Of a stretch of DNA of 64,000 nucleotides, positions 9,317-19,895 are shown piece by piece. The notes below the pieces were generated by a model. The model saw only the letters and a list, made by a program, of their open reading frames with translations. It was not told the DNA's origin and did no database searches. Position numbers and translations under genes: made by a program. Source of the stretch: Rhizophagus irregularis (taxonomy: Eukaryota > Glomeromycota > Glomeromycetes > Glomerales > Glomeraceae); assembly GCF_026210795.1 (NCBI RefSeq), contig NC_089441.1, forward strand, positions 4,526,001 to 4,590,000, in the 5' to 3' direction. The first letter of the stretch is position 1; the number at the start of each line of letters is the position of its first letter.

Positions 9317-11252
9317 GTCAAATAAATAAAAATCAGATTTTTGCCCTTTTTAATATGGCTGTCTGATTTTTTGGCAATTTTAATATAATATTTCTGATTT
9401 TAATAAATATTTCTGATTTTAATATAATATTTCTGATTTTTAACATGAAATTGCCAATTTTTGGTTATTTGTAATAGGATTTTTCGATTTTAATATATAA
9501 CATGTGATTATATATTACGGTTTAATATTTATTTATTAACTTAGATTTTTTTTTTTATTTCAGTTATAATTATTTTTTTGCCTCAAAAACTTTACTAAAA
9601 TACTTTTTAAATACTTTATAAAATAGAATTGAAATATTTTTTTTCTTAAATATAAATACATTTAAATTAAATAACTCATAATTTAAAATATAAACAAATA
9701 TTATATTTTTTTTACATATATTTCAAAGTATGGTTTGAGCATTTTGGCTGAAGTAAATCTTATTCTTTTAATTAAAAGTAGTTTAGTAAGTTTAAAACTG
9801 TTAAGATCATAAAAGTACAGTTAATATTTTTGGAATTATTTACATTTTTTATATTATACAGTAGTATTAAGTTACAAATTTTTTTACCTTCAGAGCGTAT
9901 TTTGAGATCTTTAGCCACAGTAAATCAACTTCTTATATTAATTGTAAGTTGTTCGGCAGGTTAAAATCTACTTGGATATTAATTTTCACGAAGGTACAGT
10001 TAATACTTGATGAGTTATTTACAATTTTCACAACAGTACTCATTCACGAATTTTATTTTTTTCATTTTGTCACTTCAGAGCGTATTTTGAGCACTTTATC
10101 CAAAGTAAACCAACTTCTTCTATTAATTGAAAGTTGTTTAGCATGTCAAAATCTACTTGAATATTAATTTTCACGAAGGTACAGTTAATACTTGATGAGT
10201 TATTCACAATTTTCACAATGGTACTCATTTACAAATTTTATTTTTTTCCGTTTTGTCACTTCAGAGTGTATTTGAGCACTTTAGTCAAAGTAAATCGACT
10301 TCTTTTATTAATTGAATGTTGTTTAGCATGTCAAAATCTACGTGAATATTAATTTTCATGAAGGTACAGTTAATACTTGATGAGTTATTCACGATTTTCA
10401 CAATGGTACTCATTTACGAATTTTATTTTTTTCTGTTTTGTCACTTCAGAGCGTATTTTGAGCATTTTAGTCAAAGTATATCGACTTCTTTTATTAATTA
10501 AAAGTTGTTTAGCATGTCAAAATCTACTTGGATATTAATTTTTACGAAGGTACAGTTAATACTTGATGAGTTATTCACGATTTTCACTACGATCTTACTT
10601 TTACGAATTTTATTTTTTTCCGTTTTGTCACTTCAGAGCGTATTTTGAGCACTTTAGTCAAAGTAAATCGACTTCTTTTATTAATTGAAAGTTGTTCAGC
10701 AGGTCAAAATCTACTTGGATATTAATTTTTACGAAGGTACAGTTAATACTTGATGAGTTATTCACGATTTTCACAACGGTACTCATTTACGAATTTTATT
10801 TTTTTCATTTTGTTACTTCAGAGCGTATTTTGAGCACTTTAGCCAAAGTAAATCGACTTCTTTTATTAATTAAAAATTGTTCAGCAGCTTAGAATCTACT
10901 TGAATATTTATTTTAATAAAGGCACAGTTAATATTTGTGGAGTTATTAATTTTTTATAATTGTGCGTATTACATTGAATTACAAGTAAATTTATATTCTT
11001 AATGTATTTTGTTTAAAATTTAATTATTTAAGATTAGTTTTTTATTTAATATTGCTTAATAAAATATTTTTTAAATTTTAATTCAATATTACAATATAAT
11101 TTTTTATAAAAATATATATTTCATAATGTATATACAATTTTTTTGTATAGTGAAAAAAACTGAAAAATGTGGTTAAGAATTGGTAATACGGCTGTAAAAA
11201 GTCACAAATCGGACAAATATAGCTAAAATCAGCCAATTTTTATTTATTTGAC
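9317..11252. mobile_element. TIR-bounded element carrying a satellite array
   Basis: A perfect 17-bp inverted repeat, GTCAAATAAATAAAAAT at 9317-9333 and its complement at 11236-11252, encloses 1.9 kb. Similarity between the arms extends a little further on both sides (ACAC outside, TATGGCTGTCTGATT-like inside). No clear target duplication and no coding region are present. The interior is mostly the 185-bp satellite. It may be a non-autonomous DNA transposon whose middle expanded, or a chance flank of a satellite; the first is favoured by the perfect termini. Confidence 0.55.
9721..10960. repeat. 185-bp satellite, about six to seven copies
   Basis: The landmark CAGAGCGTATTTTGAG recurs at 9891, 10076, 10262, 10447, 10634 and 10819, a period of 185-187 bp, with a more diverged copy starting near 9721. 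Each unit has GGTACAGTTAATACTTGATG and TGTCACTTCAGAGCG. Open frames through the array shift with each unit because 185 is not divisible by three, so they are not coding. Confidence 0.9.
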
Positions 11253-11354
11253 GTGTGATAGGGTAAGTTTTTCTACACTTTAAAGCATCAAACAATACTA
11301 GTATCTGCTAATACGTACTACCCAAAAATTCACCGATGTAAAATCACAATTATT

Positions 11355-11700
11355 AAAAAATTCACAAGAATTTTTGTTAATACTGTTTAATTTTTAAGTT
11401 CAAAGTCCGATTGATAATACTAAATTCAAAACTCAATTATAAATCATTTTTATAAATTATAATTTAAAAATTAAGCAGTATTAAGGAAAATTCTCATGAA
11501 TTTTTCTTAATACTACTTAATTCTAATTTAACTAATTTAGTATTAAGGTTTTAATTTAAAAATTAAGCAGTATCAAGGAAAATTCTTGTGAATTTTTCTT
11601 AATTCTAATTTAACTAATTTAGTATTAAGGCTTTAATTTAAAAATTAAGCAGTATCAAGGAAAATTCTTGCGAATTTTTCTTAATACTGCTTATATCTGC
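11355..11700. repeat. Foldback hairpin array, block 1
   Basis: Three units of 82-92 bp begin AATTTAAAAATTAAGCAGTA at 11461, 11553 and 11635, preceded by a degenerate one. Each unit folds: TTAAGCAGTATCAAGGAAAA faces TTTTTCTTAATACTGCTTAA, a nearly perfect stem with a loop of a few bases. Block 2 at 12795-13060 has the same units. Confidence 0.75.
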
Positions 11701-12257
11701 CAAATTCTACGAAATTAGTCAAACATAAAGATTTGCATATTTTAACAAGAATTATATTTCACAAGCTTAAATTGTATGTGTTACATAATCAGATGATCTA
11801 AATCTATCAAAAAATAAAAAAAAAATTTTTTAACGTTTATTCAAAAATAACAATGGCAACTACTTTCTTTTTCAATCACTTTTCAATCACTTTTTAATCA
11901 GATTTTTGTTAGGTGACTTAGAAAAGTTTATAGGCATATATAGCAGGTTTTTTTTAATCAGTAAGTAAGAAAACAAATATTAATAATTTTTATTAATAAG
12001 AAAAATCTTTTTTCATTTATTTTTAACCTTAGTTCCTTCTTTTTTTTTAGTAAAAATATATACAAAATAAAAATGTGAGTTATGATTTAAAGTTTTTGAG
12101 ATATTTTTTTTGTTTTTTACTATACTAATTTTATTCTACTTGTTAATTACTTTTTAAAATTGATTTTATTAATTTATTCAATTTAAAACAGAAATGGCAA
12201 ATAAAAACTTGTTAAGTAAAGTAAAAAGAGCCCAATAATACCTGTAAAGATCATCTT
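11701..12257. other. A+T spacer inside foldback region
   Basis: Homopolymer-rich sequence with no coding frame, lying between hairpin array block 1 and the inverted coding-like segments. Confidence 0.4.
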
Positions 12258-12664
12258 TTGGTAAGAATTATAATTTTAAAAATTTTTGTGTCAGAGTTTT
12301 ATTCAATTAACAAAATCGTTAATATCTTGGCGTACATGTATGCTAAACACATATATTTATATTCATATGAAAGCCCAGAATCTACTCTACCTGAACGAAA
12401 AAAGATTATTCAAATCGAATTACTAGATGTGAAGATATTAACGATCAAAGTCAAAGGTTAAAAATAAATATATTGAACGTAATTATTCAGCAACTTGTGA
12501 TCCAATTCATGTGATATTTGGTTTATGGATAGCTCTTGATTACCTCTTTCTAATGAATATAAATTCATTCGTCTAGCACACATACACGTTAAGTTATTCA
12601 ATATTTTGTCATAACAATTATATTTAAATTTTTTAATTTTAATGATATTATTAAAAAAAATCAA
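12258..12664. repeat. Diverged inverted repeat of a coding-like segment
   Basis: The plus-strand frame at 12258-12461 contains NKIVNILAYMYAKHIYLYS. The minus-strand frame at 12664-12458 contains DKILNNLTCMCARRMNLYS. The two peptides align residue by residue over about 20 positions, and the DNA of the arms also aligns (AAAATCGTTAATATCTTGG against AAAATATTGAATAACTTAA). The arms face each other around 12470. They look like two aged copies of one coding fragment in tail-to-tail orientation; the family is unknown to me. Confidence 0.5.
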
Positions 12665-12794
12665 AAAATAATATAATCAAATCAATTTTATTTATATCAG
12701 CGGTGTGAATCTATCATTTTCATGTAACTTGTATTTGCATTTTCTTAATAAAGTTAGTTTTTTGAATATAAAAACTTAATTCCATAAATCAGCC

Positions 12795-13060
12795 CATATG
12801 TTAATTCTAATTTAACTAATTTAGTAGTATTAAGCGCTTTAATTTAAAAATTAAGCAGTATCAAGGAAAATTCTTGCGAATTTTTCTTAATACTGCTTAA
12901 TTCTAATTTAACTAATTTAATATTAAGGCTTTAATTTAAAAATTAAGCAGTATCAAAGAAAATTCTCACAAATTTTTCTTAATTCTAATTTAGCTAATTT
13001 AGTATTAAGGCTTTAATTTAAAAATTAAGCAGTATTAAGAAAAATTTTTACAAATTTTCT
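12795..13060. repeat. Foldback hairpin array, block 2
   Basis: Three units starting AATTTAAAAATTAAGCAGTA at 12841, 12933 and 13015, in the same orientation as block 1 and with the same self-complementary TTAAGCAGTAT...ATACTGCTTAA arms. Confidence 0.75.
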
Positions 13061-13431
13061 TATTAAAAAAAAGAACTTTTAAATTACTAATTAAACTTTA
13101 AAAACAATCTGTATGATTTAAATTTTAAAAAAAATACTTCTGCTTTTTAATTTTCGCATTTCTATATTTAACCAATTAAAATTCAGCTGATCGCCGATCA
13201 CATGCATTAATAACACGTTATTGTTTATTTTTTGTTTATTTTTTCAAAAATATTCTTTTCCCTTCTTTTTTTTAGAAAAAAAAAGACAATAAAAATGAAT
13301 ACCAAAATTATTTTAACATATAATAATAAAAATTAAATAAAAAACTTATTTTGATAATATATAATATATATATTTGTACCAAACTACTAATTATACAAAA
13401 AGTGATATGCACATATATCAATTAACAATTA

Positions 13432-14494
13432 CAGTCAACTCTCTTTATAGTCACACATTTGGGACAGTCCATATTTGGTGATTATAAAGAGATGTGACTA
13501 TATAAAAAATTTCTTATATTTGTATATCATAATTCCGGCCAAAAATTAACATAATTTTAGCCAGAATTATACTTAAAACTTTATTGTATCGTAACTTCGC
13601 CAATATTAATCGTAGAGAGATGATCTTACCGCCATTCGATTCGTCTTGATGAGACGGTTCTAATGGTATAAAATACGTCGAAATCCAATCACTAGATTAA
13701 TTTCCGAAATTAAAAAAATATTAATGGTTTTTGTGTAATAACTCTGCCAATATTGATCCTAGAAAGACGATCTTACTACCATTCGATTCGTCTGGATGAG
13801 ACGAATCTAATGGTATAAGATACATTGAAATCCAATCACTAGATCAATTTCCGAAATTAAAAAATATTAAATGGTTTTTAAGTAATAACTCCATCAATAT
13901 TGATCACCGAGAGATGAGCTTACCACCATTCGATTCGTCTCGATGAGGCGATTCCAATGAGCTATAAATCGTCTTTTTACAATCACTAGGTACCGAGAAA
14001 TCTAGCAAAGTGTTAAATGGCGCAGTAAACGTAAATCAAGAAATATTATAATGCCGATGTTTAACATTTTGTTGAATAACTCGTCAGCTAGTGATCGGAA
14101 AAGGATAAAACTTGGTTGCCCATTGAAGATGATAGGACACAGACCCGAGATTAGTCTCATAAGAGGCAATGGGTGGTCTGGCCGTAAACACTAGCAAAGG
14201 AAAAGGATAAAACTACCACCATTTGATTCGTCTCAATGAGACGATTCTAACAAGCTATGATACATCTTTGTACGATTATTAGATGCCAAGTTATTTAATA
14301 TATTCTCTATATAACTGTGATTATAAACGGTTTTTTTTAATATAAGATTTTTGAGGATAGGTGTGATAGTGACTATAGATAGATTGTGACTATATAGGAT
14401 AGATTTTGATAATAAAGTGTTTTGAACATTCAACTGGTGTGACTATATAGTAGAATGTGACTATAACGGGAGTGACTATAGAGGGAGTTGACTG
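13432..14494 (-). mobile_element. Non-autonomous Tc1/mariner (pogo-like) MITE, copy 2, with insertion
   Basis: The reverse complement of the element at 8155-9115, with the same termini (CAGTCAACTCTCTTTATAG here on the left) and TA flanks at 13430-13431 and 14495-14496. Its length is 1063 bp, exactly 102 bp more than copy 1. The excess equals an 87-bp insert plus a 15-bp duplication (see 14112-14198). Apart from that the two copies are collinear, so they derive from the same master or from each other. Confidence 0.85.
14097..14213. mobile_element. 87-bp insertion with 15-bp target duplication
   Basis: GGAAAAGGATAAAAC occurs at 14097-14111 and again at 14199-14213, and only once in the uninterrupted copy of the host element. 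The 87 bp between (14112-14198) has its own structure: TTGCCCATTG pairs with GCAATGGG, and GAGATTAGTCTC is a small hairpin. On the minus strand it contains GTTTACGGCCAGACCACC, which resembles the 5' end of 5S rRNA, and GGTCTGTGTCC, which resembles a pol III B box. A tiny SINE-like retroposed RNA is the best guess. Confidence 0.6.
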
Positions 14495-14549
14495 TACTTT
14501 CACTAATATCTCTCTGGAATTGTAATGGTGAATTTTAACAATATTAATT

Positions 14550-15059
14550 AAACAACTATATGTACACCGTTTTATGTTTTTATTTTTATATTAATATTAA
14601 TTATATTTTTTTTTTTACTTTTATGTATTTTATTTAATTTTTTTAATATATTACTAACATTACTACTATCGTTTTATTACTTTTTTATATCTAACTAATA
14701 TATTAATAATATTACTAACTTTTTATTATTTCTTTTTTATATTTAAAATAATGATAATATTACTAATTAAATTTCTTTTTTTTACTAACCTTTTATTATT
14801 CCTTTTTTATATTTAAAATAATGATAATATTACTAATTAAATTTCTTTTTTTTACTAACCTTTTATTATTCCTTTTTTATATTTAAAATAATGATAATAT
14901 TACTAATTAAATTTCTTTTTTTTTGTTTATATTTTGCTAATATTATTTTTTTTACAAATAGTATATTATTTTATACTAGTTTTTTATTTATATTATTTAT
15001 AAAAAAATATTTGTATATTTAATATTATTTAATAAAAATTTTATTGATTATAAATGCAT
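14550..15059. repeat. A+T region with ~69-bp tandem repeat
   Basis: Between about 14705 and 14930 a unit containing CCTTTTTTATATTTAAAATA and ATGATAATATTACTAATTAA is present three times with a spacing of about 69 bp. No genes. Confidence 0.7.
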
Positions 15060-15470
15060 TTTAAATTCTGTTTGCAAATATAAAATATACGATTTAATTG
15101 AATAATATATACTATTTATCAGTACAAAATATGCAGTTTTAAACTGGAAAAAAGTACTGTTTATCAGTATAAAATATACGGTTTATCCTGAAAAAGTATA
15201 CTGTTCGCAATATAAAATATAAAACAATATACTGTTTATTGGTATAAAACATACGGTTTTTCTACTGTTTACAAGTATAAAACATACGGTGAAACTGGAA
15301 AAATATACTGTATGCAAACCGTATATATGATACGGTGTGCAGAATACCGAATATATACAGTATGTGAAAATACTGTAATTATACGGTAATAATACTATAA
15401 ATATACTGTTCGCAAAATACGAAAATACAGTATACTAACCGTATATATATTTTTTATAGGGTATTTACAC
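15060..15470. repeat. Cluster of short TACTGTT/ACGGT repeats
   Basis: Motifs such as ATATACTGTTCGCAAAAT, AAAATATACGGTTTATC and ACAGTATAC repeat in both orientations at irregular spacing. The same motif family flanks copy 1 of the MITE (8120-8140 and 9120-9310), so it is an older background repeat into which the MITE inserted. Confidence 0.5.
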
Positions 15471-16906
15471 AGTACATATCTGATACATATCTGCTACCCG
15501 ATATATTAGTTTTTGACTAGTGTTTTATTTTATATTTTCATTTTAATAAAAGAATTGCATATACAAAAATGATCTGTGATGCAAAATAATTTAATAAAAT
15601 TAAAAAGATTGAAAAAATATTTTTATTAAATTGTCAAATTTATCTATTTTAAAGAATCAAACAGCTATCGATGATTAGTCAATATTATATAGTTATCACG
15701 TGAATGCATTTATGGAGAATGTTCTGATATATCCAGAATTTAGAATTACATGCATATGTAGAATATAGAGAGTATGCACTTAGCTCTAAGTTCCTAGCTT
15801 GGGACTAAGCTATGGCATGCATATTAAGGTTGCTTGCCAAAACCTAGGAGTTTAAGCAAGATGGTGTTTTACCGAAAAGCGAAATTCTGCCGAAACTATA
15901 AAGTTATATTAAAAAACTGGCAAAACTTTGGAGAAAAGTGAAACTGCCAAAACTTATTATAAATGCCAAAACTGCTGAAACTCTGCTGAAACTATAATAA
16001 ATCTATAGTAAAATTTTGACAAAACTAATCGTAGGATTTTGAAGAGGTTTAGACAAGCAACCTTAGGCATATATAGGAAAGGAATGCACTTATAGAAAGA
16101 CGCTTTATGGAGGTGCAACTGTACTTATTTATTTTAGTTATAATTTTGTTGAACTTTTTAGTTTTACTACTTATATATATATTTATTTAGATATTATTCA
16201 AGAATATTACTTTTTTTAAAAAAATTATAAAATTTTGTCTCAGAATATTTTAAAACTTTTAACTTTATCAATTGGAATATATTATATTTAATTACTATAT
16301 AATGTTTATATTTTCTGTAAATTTAAAATTTTATTATTTTATTATTTATATAATTATTTTTTTGACTTTATTAAAAAAATAATATTTTATACATACTATA
16401 TATAAATATATATAAAATATTTTCATACTAGTATTACTAGTTAAAAACATATTATTATAGAATTTATCAAAAAAAAAAATAGATTAATAATATTTATTAA
16501 TTTAATTAATAAAGTTATTTTATTTAATATATATTATGATATTATAAATAAAAAAAAAATGCCAATAATTTAAAAAATAATTAGCTATTAAAATCTGAAG
16601 ATAATAATTTAATGACTAAAGTATATATATATATATATCAGAAATTATTAAAATATTTATTAAATATAAATTATAATTGATAAAGTTTTGCAAAACCTTA
16701 TAGGTAATTATAACCTTTAAAATTGGTTATAATTGATAAAGTTTTGCAAAACCTTATAGGTAATTATAACCTTTAAAATTGGGTATAAACAATTTTTGTT
16801 GTATATACTATATATATTAATAAAAAAAAAAATATTATTAGTTATAATTTAAAATATTTCTTTTTCTCTTTAATATATATATAGTATTATATTTTAACTT
16901 AACCAT
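15471..16906. repeat. A+T intergenic with one 56-bp duplication
   Basis: No gene seen. TTATAATTGATAAAGTTTTG followed by CAAAACCTTATAGG is present twice, starting at 16671 and 16727. A stretch at 15890-16040 repeats GCCAAAACT/GCTGAAACT-like phrases irregularly. Confidence 0.5.
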
Positions 16907-17754
16907 TTATTTTTCCATTTTAGAAATTACATCATCAATATCTTTAAAAATAAATTTACCAAAAGCCAAAGATTTTGGCCACCAAGTTGTTACAGGTTTA
17001 GAAAGTATATGTAAATGAATATGATTTATACTATTAAATGGTGGTGAAACAAAACCCATTCTAAAAAATCAAAAAAATCAAAAAAAAAGGGGGTTAAAGT
17101 TAAAAATAAAATTATAAATAAAAAAAATTTTTTTTTTTTTTTTTTTTGATAAACTTACTGATATGTTTTTCCCTTATTTAATTCATCAACGGATTTATTT
17201 AATCTACAAGAGATTATATTTAATCCGACTTCTTTCATTTTTTTAACTAAAAAAAAATTTTTTTTTTTATAAGAATTAATAATATGTAACTCGATGTTTT
17301 AATAAAATTTAATTATTATGATAATTTACCTGTTTCCAAATCATCTTTTTTTAAATTATTAATACTAGGGATATGTTTTTTTGGTACAACAAGAATATGA
17401 TGAGTTGCGGATGGTTTTATATCATTAAATGCTACGACTATTTCATCCTAGAGAATAAAAAAATTTTTATTTTAAAAAAATTTTGTGGGAACGAATTCAA
17501 TGAAACTAATTAAAATAAAATATATTACTCACAACATGAAGTAAACTTGTAGAATCTCGACTTGCTGATATAGAACAAAATAAACATTCTTCATGGTTTT
17601 CGTCATGATTACTATGATTATTACTATCGTCATGATTATTACTGTCATTATGATTATTACTATCGTTATGATCATTACTTTTATTATGATCATTAGTATC
17701 ATTATGATCATTACTAGTATGATCGTTAATATCGTTACTATTACCAGAAGCCAT
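16907..17754 (-). CDS. HIT-family (HINT-like) nucleotide hydrolase/transferase
   Basis: Four exons (17754-17533, 17447-17330, 17246-17159, 17060-16907) join to 193 residues. Residues 1-55 are a low-complexity Asn/Asp/His tract (NDHNDSNNH). The HIT domain follows: CLFCSI with the zinc-type CxxC near residue 58, DEIVVAFNDIKPSATHHILV, and the histidine triad INHIHLHIL in the last exon, matching H-x-H-x-H-x. HIT enzymes bind nucleotides at the triad and hydrolyse AMP-linked substrates. The C-terminal PVTTWWPKSLAFGKFIF block resembles the HINT3-like branch. The N-terminal tract is encoded by short trinucleotide-like repeats and may vary in length. Family call firm, subfamily uncertain. Confidence 0.85.
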
Positions 17755-18770
17755 TTTTTTAAAAAAAGATTATTATTTTTATTATTATTATAAAAAAAAG
17801 AAATAATAAAAAATTATATATTTTGATAAGGGATAAGAAATTCGGGACAATTTATATTTGATAAGATGTTGGGCTGAGTTTTTCCTTTCTAAGGAAAAAA
17901 GGATGTTCATTTCGGCATATGCAAATAGGCATTCATTTTCTAATTAATACTATAGTATGAATAAAATTTCCTTAATTCGAATAGTTCATTTTATAATCGG
18001 AGAAATGATTGAGAATGAATTTTTCTAGAAATAACGTCAATAACGTCATTTCAAGGGGCTCATATTGTTCATATCAATTAGGTTAATTGATCGAAAGGAT
18101 GCACAAACTTTAGAAATACTTATCATTATCAATCTTTTTCGACCCCTTTTTATCAAATGAAAGTTAAATAATGCGTTGTTACGCAGCTAATAAATTATAA
18201 GTAAATAAAATCTTTTTTTTTTATTTGCGAAAGAGATATGAGCTGCACTGCAAGTAAGACTAGTTATTTGTCGATTAAGTTTAAGATATACAATAAAATG
18301 TATCCTGTATAACTGTATATGTACTATAATAAATTAAGGTGCGCTCATTAATAGTCGCAGTAATTTTTGAATAAAAAAATTTTTTTTTTTTTTTTTTACA
18401 TACATTACAAGAGAATAAATAATAAAATTGTGCTAATGCAAAAGAAAAAGTATAATAACAATAAAAAAGCTAAACCAATCAATAGTTTACCTTAATTGTT
18501 AATAACTTGAATAAAAAAAATGCCACATTTCATAATATACTGTATAATAAATGTCTAAAATTAAAATGACCCAAAAAAAATTTCTAGAAAACATCTACAA
18601 TAAAATGAAACTAAATACAAGAATAAAACTATTCACAAAAAAAAAATTGGTTGTTACTTAAAAAAAGTGATTGTCTTAGATTATAAAATTGTTGAAAATA
18701 ATTGAAAATGAGGTTTTTTTTTGACATCCTTATGTTTATATATGTTTTATATATTATTTCTCCTAATCAA
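17755..18770. other. Intergenic between two minus-strand genes
   Basis: Holds the promoter side of the HIT-family gene and the 3' flank of the phosphatase gene. No coding region, RNA gene or repeat recognised. Confidence 0.5.
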
Positions 18771-19895
18771 TTAATGAACGAATTCATCAATTTGAGAATC
18801 ACCATGTGTTCGTTTTCCAATGGAAGTTAAATGTGAAACACAACTCCAAAGACCAACTTCACCTTCAAGTCGTACTTTACGTTCAATATCACGTCTAGTA
18901 CTCATTGCTTTTTCAGAGTTATTATCATCATCTTTTCCACTGCTACTATTACTACCAACACTCACAACACTTTTAGCATCATCATCATCCATATTTACTG
19001 AATCATCACTACTACTTTTCTTTCTTCTTACAGTAAATTTTGTAACAGAAGTATTTTTTGCTTTATATTTCATACTTAAATAATCATTAACATTAAATCC
19101 AAGATCCATAATTATATGTTCTTTTACCAATTTATTTATAACACCACCATGTGATACGATAACAATATGTGGATTTCGTTTCTTTCCAGGTTGTTTTGGA
19201 CTTGATGGTAAATCACTTGAACTTTTTGGTAAATGAGTAGCGATTATATCATTAAAGAAATCAACGACTCTATACCGAAAATCATCATCTGGTTCACCAT
19301 AATCATCCCATGTAAGACCTTCATTTTTAATTAAATCCAAAGATTGTTGAATTGATAAACCACTTAATCTTCCAGAGTCCTAAAAAAATTATTATATTTA
19401 AATTAGATCGAAACAAAATAAATAGAATAAATGAAATGAATATATTATTTTTTAACTTACTTTTTCACGAAGTCGAATATCTGTTGTTACTGGTGTATCA
19501 GGATGATGTTTGGCGATAGCTTCTGCTGTCTAAAAATATATATATATAAAATTTAGTTAGTTTATCCGACAAATTAATTGTTATGCATCACACATTTGAA
19601 CTTACTTTCTTTGATCTAGTCAAGTCACTTGTATAAATATGGTCAATTTTTACTTTTCTTAAACGCCTACCAACAGACTCTGCTTGTTCTCTTCCGGTTT
19701 TATTCAACTTTGTGTCTAAAAACAGAAAAGAAGGTTAATATAATTAATTAATTAATTATCGAAAAAATATCCTTATCCTTATTATATATATTAAACTTTT
19801 TACATACCTATTTGACCTTGTAAAATATGGTTCAAGTTAGAGTTTGTTTCAGCATGTCTAATAACTGTAACGTGTAACTGCGGTCGAGAAGACAT
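18771..19895 (-). CDS. Histidine phosphatase (phosphoglycerate mutase-like) superfamily protein
   Basis: Exons 19895-19808, 19715-19606, 19529-19461 and 19379-18771 give 291 residues. The phosphohistidine motif RHAET is at residues 13-17, followed by LNKTGREQAESVGRRLR and IYTSDLTRSKK, the usual start of branch-1 histidine phosphatases. The second catalytic histidine lies in IVSHGGVINKLVKEH near residue 166. Fungal relatives act on phosphorylated sugars or are uncharacterised TIGAR-like proteins; substrate cannot be read from the sequence. The C-terminal 90 residues carry a Ser/Asp-rich insertion (VGSNSSSGKDDDNNSEK) before a conserved-looking end LWSCVSHLTSIGKRTHGDSQ. The start is the first ATG, just before the canonical beta strand. 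Confidence 0.88.

Noticed and set aside
9949-10892. Similar hydrophobic frames repeated in the 185-bp array
   Set aside because: Frame shifts at each repeat because 185 is not a multiple of three; satellite DNA.
17529-17793. Ile/Met/Thr-only frames opposite the HIT gene
   Set aside because: Shadows of the Asn/Asp/His codon repeat of the HIT-family gene's first exon.
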